DNA of 64,000 nucleotides from Saccopteryx bilineata. Taxonomy: Eukaryota; Chordata; Mammalia; Chiroptera; Emballonuridae. The position numbers and the translations under genes are program-made. Position 1 is the stretch's first letter, and every line of letters starts with the position of its first letter. The notes beneath the pieces were generated by a model. The model searched no databases and was not told the origin of the DNA. It saw nothing but the letters and a program-made list of their open reading frames with translations. Below are positions 37,101 through 46,602 of the stretch, in pieces. The stretch covers positions 133,788,266 through 133,852,265 of the forward strand of contig NC_089491.1 of the NCBI RefSeq assembly GCF_036850765.1. Reading direction: 5' to 3'.

Positions 37101-40100
37101 GCATTATTTCCGAATTAGGTTCTTGAGGTAGAGGACTGATGAAAGTTTCCAGGTACTATGTAAAAATGGTTTTCAACCTTTTTACACTTGGGGACCCATG
37201 AAAATAGAATTATTTTGGGGACTGGTAAGACAGAAATCCTGAGCATAAGCAAATTCATCTAAGATCATTGAGTCTATAATCTTCATACAACATCAGAGTA
37301 GTTAATTCTTTTGTGGACCAGCACAAAATTTCTGGTGGACCAGTGGTTGAAAACCACTGCCATGTAATGCTTTGATCAATAATGGTTAGTGTGTCTATAC
37401 TTTTTGTTACCTTGCTTTTGTGGGGCAATACCCTTCTCATGGTGGTGTCTCTGCGTGAAAGGTCATTTCAATCTTGATGTTCAGGTGACTGGTAGTTTAT
37501 TGGTTTTGGTGTTGCTAGCTGAAAGCTTGCAAACAAAACAGTAAGTCAAGAGGTTATTGAAAGTTGGTTTTCTGATGATAGCAAAAGTGACAGCTACCTG
37601 TTACATGGGCTGGGAGTTTTCCATCCAAATTCAGTGTTTGACTAGGGAAATAATTGCCATTTTATAGATATAAATATTTGATATTACTTTTTGAAATAAG
37701 GAATAATATAGAATAGGTCTGGGATATATAATAAAACTAAAACATGCTATTAGCTGATTTTGGAGCTAGATCTAGCTGTTATATCTGTTGTAACTGAAGC
37801 TGAATCAGACAACCAGTAGCTAAATTATTTGATCATTATTTGGAGAGGTTAAATTATTTAGCTAAGCTACAATTTGCTATATACAACTGCTTCTGGATTT
37901 AGTGTTTTCAGAGATTATCAGTAAGGAAGTCACAGGTAACTACATTCTAAAAATAAATGCAAATGGTTAGAATAAGTGAAGAGAAGCCAGACCACAGTAA
38001 AAGACAAATAATTCTTCAGTGATGAATGTCTTTTAGGGCCTGAGGAAGAGAGTTGATTAAAGGAAGTAAAACCCAAACTAGAACTTTTTAAGCACCTGTA
38101 TTGTGCAGAACATCTGATTAGACAGTAGCAATCCCTTAAGAGCAAGAATCACATTTAACATGATCAGTATAGTGCCTAACATTTTGTGAGTTCTAAAACT
38201 AATTACAAAAATAATAAGAAATAAAGGACCAGGCACTGGAGATAATCACAACAGAAGTTGATGCTTTAACCTTTTCTTGCCTCTGTGGTATTGATTCCTG
38301 ATTCTATTATAATAGCTTCAATTTTGGAAAGAAAGAAAACATATTAACTTACTCCAGCTCTATAGCCACAACACTTGAGAATCCCCCCATCCCCTCTCCT
38401 GTAAGTTAGGGAGTCTGACTCAAGAAGCCTTTAAAGTTCTCTGTATATTTGTTTGTATAGGGTTTAAGGGAGGCCTAACCAAAGAAAGAAATTAATACAA
38501 TGTAATTGTCAACAGGATTGGGATTCTTCTTTGGTAAAGACTTTCAAATTGAAGAAGAGAGAAAAGAGGGTATGTATTTTTTTGTTTTACTTTTACATTT
38601 TTATTTATTGATTTTAGCAAGAGAGGAAGGGAGAATGAGAGAGAAACAGAGACATTGATCCATTTCTGTATATTCTCTGACCAGGGATCAAACCTACAAC
38701 CTCTGAGCTTCAGGACAATGCTCTAACCAACCAAGCTATCCGGCCTGGGCAATGTTTTTTTGTTTTAAATAAAATAAAACATTATGACAGTGACATAACC
38801 TGAATTTTGGTGTAATTCAAAACACACCCTCGCCTAAGTCACTTACCTATTCTAACACAGTTGTAAAATCATAATCTAGACCAGTGGTCCCCAAACCCCA
38901 GGCCGCGGACCAGTACTGGTCCATGGGCCATTTGGTACCGGTCCGCAGAGAAAGAATAAATAACATGAAACATTGTCAGAATAACATTTAAATACAGTGT
39001 GAATAATGAGGACATACTCGTTCCTCCTTTAACTTAGCCCAGTAAATATCGTAAGTTCGACAATTATATTTAAAAATACTACAGTTTTTACGCCAGTCAC
39101 ATAATTTTATTTTATGCATTTATCCGTCCCACCCTAAAGGCCGGTCTGTGAAAATATTTTCTGACATTAAACCAGTCTGTGGCCCAAAAAAGGTTGGGGA
39201 CCACTGGTATAGACCATAAAAACACAACTAAGCCACACAAAAAGAATACTGTATATTCTTCCACTGCGCTCAACCAGACTAGTTTGCCCACATAGTCCAT
39301 AAGTACGACACTAATGGCGTAATGGTAGAGCGTCATCACGTCTCAATTTTTTTTAAGTTTTTAATAGGAGTGAGTGTCGTAAACTCAAAATGTCGTATAT
39401 TGTGACTGTTGTAACCAGACTGCATTCCTGACATGTTGCTCTAGTCATTGTTAAACACGTTCCAAATGAATCTGTGCTGGGGGTAGTATTCATGTTCTTT
39501 GAGGTAGTAACTCAGGACAGAATTCTGTCCCATTTTACTATTTGGGGTTACTCTTACTTCATTCATCATGTGGAAAGGATATACTTAGGTTTGTTTTGAG
39601 TTGTCATATAAATTTTTATGCAGGACTTTTGTGCTCTAATATAAGCTTCAGATGAAATGTGTATAAAATGGGATATACAGAGATCTGTGTGTGCTTGTTT
39701 AGGGTACTTAATATGTATCCAAAGACTTCATGTCCTTAGATAGGATTACAGCTCTACTTTTTCTGGTCCTGTCATTTTAATTTCTCTGAAGCTTGCTTGT
39801 TTCTTCAAGGACATTGAAGGCATTTTTGTGTTGGTACAATTTTTATTTTATTTATTTTTTACAGGACAGAGAGAGAGTCAGAGAGAGGGATAGATAGGAA
39901 CAGACAGACAGGAATGGAGAGAGATGAGAAGCATCAATCATCAGTTTTTCGTTGCGACACCTTAGTTGTTCATTGATTGCTTTCTCATATGTGCCTTGAC
40001 CACAGGCCTTTAGCAGACCAAGTAACCCCTTGCTCAAGCCAGTGACCTTGGGTCCAAGTTGGTGAGCTTTGTTCAAACCGGATGAGCCCGCGCTCAAACT

Positions 40101-43100
40101 GGTGACCTCGGGGTCTCGAACCTGGGTCCTCCACATCCCAGTCCGATGCTCTATCCACTGTGCCACCGCCTGGTCAGGCTGTGTTGGTACAATTTAAGCT
40201 TCATGTGGAAATAGGCAGTGGGAGAGAGTATGTACATTATTATTTACTGTAGCCTTGGAACCTAGGACTTGCTGCATTCAAGTTGTCTAATGGAAAAAGT
40301 TTATCTTCAATGCTTCAGATCTGCTTGGCACTAAAGATATTGATGTTTGCCCCTTCTCTAGCGCTCTAGTAGCCGACAGTTCACTGATGGTCCCCCCGGA
40401 CCTATAAAGAAAACTCGATCCATTGGCTCTACTGCAGACCAGGTAAGAATAGTCAGGCCAAGGGAATTACGGTCTTGAACACATCAAAGATTAGTGGCAC
40501 CAAGTATTATAAATTCTGAGTCAACATTGCAGTGTTATTTTGAGAGAGATATTGGTGAGAGTTTTTTATTTCATAGAATCTTTATCATTCATACAAATGG
40601 AATTAGTCTGATTAAGTAAACAATTATAAGTTTTATGCTTAATTCTTAGTTGTTTGTATATATACCCCTGTGATCTAAATTTCTGTTCTTAAGCATGAGA
40701 TTATGAGTTACTAGTGATTTGGGCTGGGGCGTTAAGTCCTGACAAAGATTCAGGAATTTTTCAAGCACTCCAAAATCCTGTATTAGAGGGGAAATTAGAT
40801 TCAAGTTGTTGTCCTTCCCTCATTACAACTTTTGTTTCAGGGGAATGAATCCATAGTTGCAAAAACGACAGTGACTGTTCCCAATGATGGTGGGCCCATT
40901 GAGGCTACATCCACTATTGAAACTGTACCGTATTGGACAAGAAACCAAAGGAAAACAGGTCTGCTGGGTTTGATGCTGTTTTGCCTGTGTAAACAATTGG
41001 TAAAATTTGGGAGAATTGGTTTCTTAGAACCCTCCTAAGGCAGGGGTTGGATGTATTGGGTAGTTTCTTACTGCTGCTTAATGAAGTCCAAAGCACTGTG
41101 TCAAGCTGTACCTTAGATTGCTAGCCTGGCCTATGCCACTAGTGTATAACATATTATTTTAGATACATTTTATTTTTTTTGCATGTTATATTCACTTCTG
41201 GTTATGGTTACAGATTGTTGGTTATCTCCAATTATATTAAAATTAGGGTTAAAATTTAGAAGGAAAAAAATACTTAGGACTGAAGGTTAAAATTGCTTGT
41301 TTTCTAGGTACTTTACAGACTTGGAACAGTGACTCCACCTTGGTCAGCAGGCAGCTGGAGCCAAGAACAGAGACAGACTGTTCCGGCACTCCGCAGAGTA
41401 ATGGGGGGATGCGTCTGCATGACTTTGTCTCTAAGACGGTAAATCTGCCATTGCTCCTTCTTTTGGGCACCTTTAATTTTTTAATTGTGAAAGTACTATA
41501 GACCAGGAAGAAATTTAAATATGTTAGCATTATAAAGTTAAATGTCAAAATTCCTTCCTCCTTCCAACTCTATTCTCCATGGGTCACTACTGAATTACAA
41601 AAGGTGCGTGCCTTTCCATTTTGTGAGTAGATTAAATTCAAAGAAAGCAACTTTTCAGAAGCAGTTTGTGCTTTTGAGTGATAATTTTTTGTTTTACTTT
41701 CAAATAATAGCACATTTTAACTTTGTTTCATTTGATTTCCTCATAAAAACGCAAGCAAATTGGTAAGTCTCCTAGGAGATAACTAACTTGTTTGAGCCAC
41801 ATGACAGTAAGTGGCACAGTTAACATGGAGGTTTTCTGTCTCCTTGTAAACAAGTTGTTTCCACTACTCTACACTGTTCCCTTCCAGCTGGATGACCTAA
41901 TGCAAGTTACTTATCCTCTATTTGCTTGTTTCCTTAAACAAAACAAAACTTATATTATAGGATTATTGTGAGAATTACACAAACAGATATGTGTTAAAAG
42001 GATTAGAAAGTTATTCAGCACACGCTAAGAGTTTAATGTTGGTTAATGATGTTTTCTAATTCATAGCACTCTGTTTCTTCTGCCTCGTTTCATCCTCAGG
42101 TTATTAAACCCGAATCTTGTGTTCCATGTGGAAAGCGGATAAAATTTGGCAAGCTGTCTCTGAAGTGTCGAGATTGTCGTGTGGTCTCTCATCCGGAATG
42201 TCGGGACCGTTGTCCCCTTCCTTGCATTCCTACCCTAATGGGAACACCTGTTAAAATTGGAGAGGTATGACCTATGGCAGGGGTCCCCAAACTTTTTACA
42301 CAGGGGGCCAGTTCACTGTCCCTCAGACCATTGGAGGGCCGGACTATAAAAAAAACTATGAACAAATCCCTATGCACACTGCACATATCTTATTTTAAAG
42401 TAAAAAAACAAAACGGGAACAAATACAATATTTAAAATAAAAAACAAGTAAATTTAAATCAACAAACTGACCAGTATTTCAATGGGAATTATGGGCCTGC
42501 TTTTGGCTAATGAGATGGCCAATGTGCTCCTCTCACTGACCACCAATGAAAAAGGTGCCCCTTCCGGAAGTGCAGTGGGGGCCAGATAAATGGCCTTGGG
42601 GGCTGCATGCGGCCCGTGGGCCGTAGTTTGGGGACCCCTGACCTATGGGAAGCATCATTACGTTATGACTTTTATTGCTTTTCCAAAGCCGAATGTCAGT
42701 TTTTGTTTTAAAATTAATGCCAATCTTTCCTTCTGTGAGTAATGAATAGAAATTAGAAAATGTTAACTTGTTGCTGAGTCCTGTTTGGGTGTGTCTGTTT
42801 CATAAATTTTCTAGACCAAACTCCTCATCTCTAACCTGCACTCACTCCCTGCCCTTCCTTTCCCTTTCTCTCTCCTTCCCTTCTTCCCTCTTCACACTTC
42901 TTCCCTCCTTCCCTCCCTGTTTCCATTCTCTCCTTCCTTCTTCTTCTTTTTCTTCCTCCCCTTCCTTTTCTCCTCTTTCCTCCCCTCCCCATCTTATCGT
43001 AAGGTATTTTGTAAAATTTGAAACATATACAAAAATAGACCAATTAATATAACTAAATCCTGGTTACTATCATTCAAATTCCACAATTACTAATTCATGT

Positions 43101-46100
43101 CTAGTCTTGATTTATCCATACTTTACATCTCTTTCTTCTGGCCCTGTCCAGTGAATTATTTTAAATCAAATCCCAGCCAACATAAAATTTCATCTGTGAT
43201 TATCTCTTACATTCAAGATATTCCATACTAGGCTATTAAGATTAGGGTGTTTGTTTCTAAAAATTTATTCAATCCATTAAGAAAGTATTTATTATACAAG
43301 CAACATTAACAAGAATCAAAGCAAAATGACTAGGTTGCTACCAAGCCCTCAGCAAATCAAATGTTATTTTTCCTTAATCTTTTTTTTTTTAATTATTTAT
43401 TATTTATTTTATTTTTTTCTCAAGCTGGAAACGGGGAGAGACAGTCAGACAGACTCCCGCATGCGCCTGACCAGGATCCACCCGGCATGCCCACCAGGGG
43501 GCGACGCTCTGCCCCTCCGGGGCGTCGCTATGTTGCGACCAGAGCCACTCTAGCGCCCAGGGCGGAGGCCAAGGAGCCATCCCCAGTGCCCGGGCCATCT
43601 TTGCTCCAATGGAGCCTTGGCTGCGGGAGGGGAAGAGAGAGACAGAGAGGAAGGAGAGGGGGAGGGGTGGAGAAGCAGATGGGCGCTTCTCCTGTGTGCC
43701 CTGGCTGGGAATCGAACCCGGGACTTCTGCACGCCAGGCCGACGCTCTACCACTAAGCCAACCAGCCAGGGCCGATTTTTCCTTAATCTTAAGAGTTCTT
43801 GGCCCTGGCCGGTTGGCTCAGCGGTAGAGCGTCGGCCTAGCGTGCGGAGGACCCGGGTTCGATTCCCGGCCAGGGCACACAGGAGAAGCGCCCATTTGCT
43901 TCTCCACCCCTCCGCTGTGCTTTCCTCTCTGTCTCTCTCTTCCCCTCCCGCAGCCAAGGCTCCATTGGAGCAAAAGATGGCCCGGGCGCTGGGGATGGCT
44001 CTGTGGCCTCTACCTCAGGCGCTAGAGTGGCTCTGGTCGCAACATGGCGACGCCCAGGATGGGCAGAGCATCGCCCCCTGGTGGGCAGAGCGTCGCCTCT
44101 GGTGGGCGTGCCGGGTGGATCCCGGTCGGGCGCATGCGGGAGTCTGTCTGTCTCTCCCCGTTTCCAGCTTCAGAAAAAGTGAAAAAAAAAAAAAAAAAAA
44201 AAAAAAAAGAGTTCTTATTTGTGCAAAGATTTTTTTACAAATTTCCAGTACTCTAATATAATTCCATGGAGTTCTTCCCTTTAGGTGGGTTTATGTACAA
44301 TCAATTAAATTGTGTTAATTTTCCTTACTAAGAATAATTTAAAAGGTTTTCTTTTTTAAAGTAACAAATTAGTTTACATTAAAGGCCATACCTGTAATCT
44401 CATCATTGCTTCATTGTTTTTTGTTTGTTTGTTTTTTTGAGACAGAAAGAGGGACCAATAGGGACAGTCAGGAAGGGAGAGAGATAAGAAGCATCAGTTC
44501 TTCGTTGCAGCTCCTTAGTTATTCAGTGATGCTTTCTTATATGTGCCTAGACCAGGGGCCTACACCAGTGAGTGACCCCTTGCTCAAGCCAGTGACCATG
44601 GGGTCATGTCTATGATCCCACGCTCAAGCTGGTGAGCCTGTGCTCAAGCCAGTGACTTTGGGGCTTCGAACCTGGGTCCACCGCATCCCAGTTCGCCGCT
44701 CTATCCATTGCGCCACTGCCTGGTCAGGCTCATCATTGCCTCTTTTCTGATGCTCTTGAGTAGAAAAGAAGCAAGGTTGCAGTTGTAGCTAGTGGTTTTA
44801 TTACTTACGTATGAAGAGGGTGATTTTTGTGACCATAAATCAGTTGTGGTGTGGAAGTAGGAAAAATAATTGTCTCTCTTCTAACATATGCACTGGGAAT
44901 AGAAATTTAAAAGTAGACTGATATCCCAGCCTGAGTATTAGTCTAGGGATGGTTCTGCCCACTGGTCTAGAGCTGCTGGTCTAAGTGGTATAAATGATCA
45001 TTTTAAACTTTCCCTTTTCAGGGAATGCTGGCAGATTATGTGTCCCAGACTTCTCCAATGATCCCCTCCATTATTGTCCACTGTGTAAATGAGATTGAGC
45101 AGAGAGGACTGACCGAGGTAAGTGTGAACTTAGGACAGGGTGAGTTGGTTACTTGTGTTAACACTTAGGAACTTCTTAACTGATAGTATCATCTCAATAA
45201 TAGACAGGTCTGTATCGGGTCTCAGGCTGCGACCGGACAGTGAAAGAACTGAAAGAAAAATTTCTCAGAGTGAAAACTGTACCCCTCCTCAGTAAAGTGG
45301 ATGACATTCATGCTGTCTGTAGCCTCCTGAAAGACTTCCTTCGAAACCTCAAAGAGCCCCTTCTGACCTTTCGGCTAAACAAGACTTTTATGGAAGCAGC
45401 AGGTAAAGACAGATCAGGCAGATCTCAATACTTGAGTGTGAGTCCCACAAGGGGCACGAATTTTTTACTTTTGTTTGCAGTTTTATCCCCACTTAGTATA
45501 GTGCCTGAAACATAGTAGATACGCAAATACTTATATGGATAAATAACTATATCTGTGTTGCCCATGCCTGTCCTCTTCCTGTCGAAACTGTATAAGGCTC
45601 TAACAGATCTTTTTGCTGTTGCTTTTTGTTGTTTTGGTCAAGTCTGGTTGTCCTTTTGAACCTGGAACCATCCTTGATTGCTTTTTCTCACACTCCATAT
45701 TTAATCTATTGGCAAATCTTGTCCACAGAGGTCTTTTTTTTTTTTTTTTTTTTTTTTTTTGTATTTTTCTGAAACCAGAAACGGGGAGGCAGTCAGACAG
45801 AGTTCCGCATGCGCCCGACCGGTATCCACCCGGCACGCCCACCAGGGGGCAATGCTCTGCCCATCTGGGGTGTTGCTCTGTCGCAACCAGAGCCATTCTA
45901 GCACCTGAGGCAGAGGCCACAGAGCCATCCTCAGCTCCCGGGCCAACTTTGCTCCAATGGAGCCTCGGCTGCAGGAGAGGAAGAGAGAGACAGAGAGGAA
46001 GGAGAAGTGGGGAGTGGAGAAGCAGATGGGCACTTCTCCTGTGTGCCCTGGCTGGGAATCGAACCTGGGACTCCTGCACACCAGGCCGACGCTCTACCAC

Positions 46101-46569
46101 TGAGCAAACCGGCCAGGGCCTAGAGGTCTTGTAAAATGTAGCTTAAATTTGAAATTTGTCACCCCTTCCACTACTACCACTCTTAGTATCTCTTGTCCTG
46201 GAGTGATGGAAGAACCTCCTGATTTTCCTTTTTCTACTCTTGCCCTCGATGGTATGATCTCCATAGAGTAGCAAGAGTGGTTCTTTTATAATTAAATTAC
46301 ATAATGTCCTTTCTGTCCTCAGGGTCTTCCGATGGCTTCCCTTCCTTCACAGAATAAAATCTATAGTCCTTAGTATGGCCCAAAGACCTTACATGATTTG
46401 GCTCATGGTTATGTCTCCAACATCATTTCCTTTTATACCCTTTCCTTCTTTCCTCTCCAGTTACAGTGGAATTCTTACAATTCTTAGAACATACCAAGCC
46501 TCCTTGAAGCCTTCACATTAGTTGTTGTCTCAGCTTGAAATGATATTTGCATGATTTGTTCCTTTATTT

Positions 46570-46602
<33 letters not shown>

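Larger units (their letters stand above)
34353..42099 (+). other. RACGAP1: RACGAP1 introns between coding exons 2 and 9
   Basis: Seven introns occupy this interval between the listed exons. Named contents are a family C SINE (35062), two hAT-like elements (37166 and 38882), a family D SINE (38591), a family B SINE (39843) and a MIR remnant at about 41800-42050. The remainder (for example 35727-36663, 37360-38515, 40443-40840 and 40959-41307) shows no feature I can support. Confidence 0.6.

Noticed and set aside
43617..44261. Longest open frame in the window (214 codons), and similar frames of 130-170 codons at 3016, 22696, 45613 and 48837
   Set aside because: All run through family A SINEs, which happen to be open in several frames; the same peptides recur at each copy on both strands.
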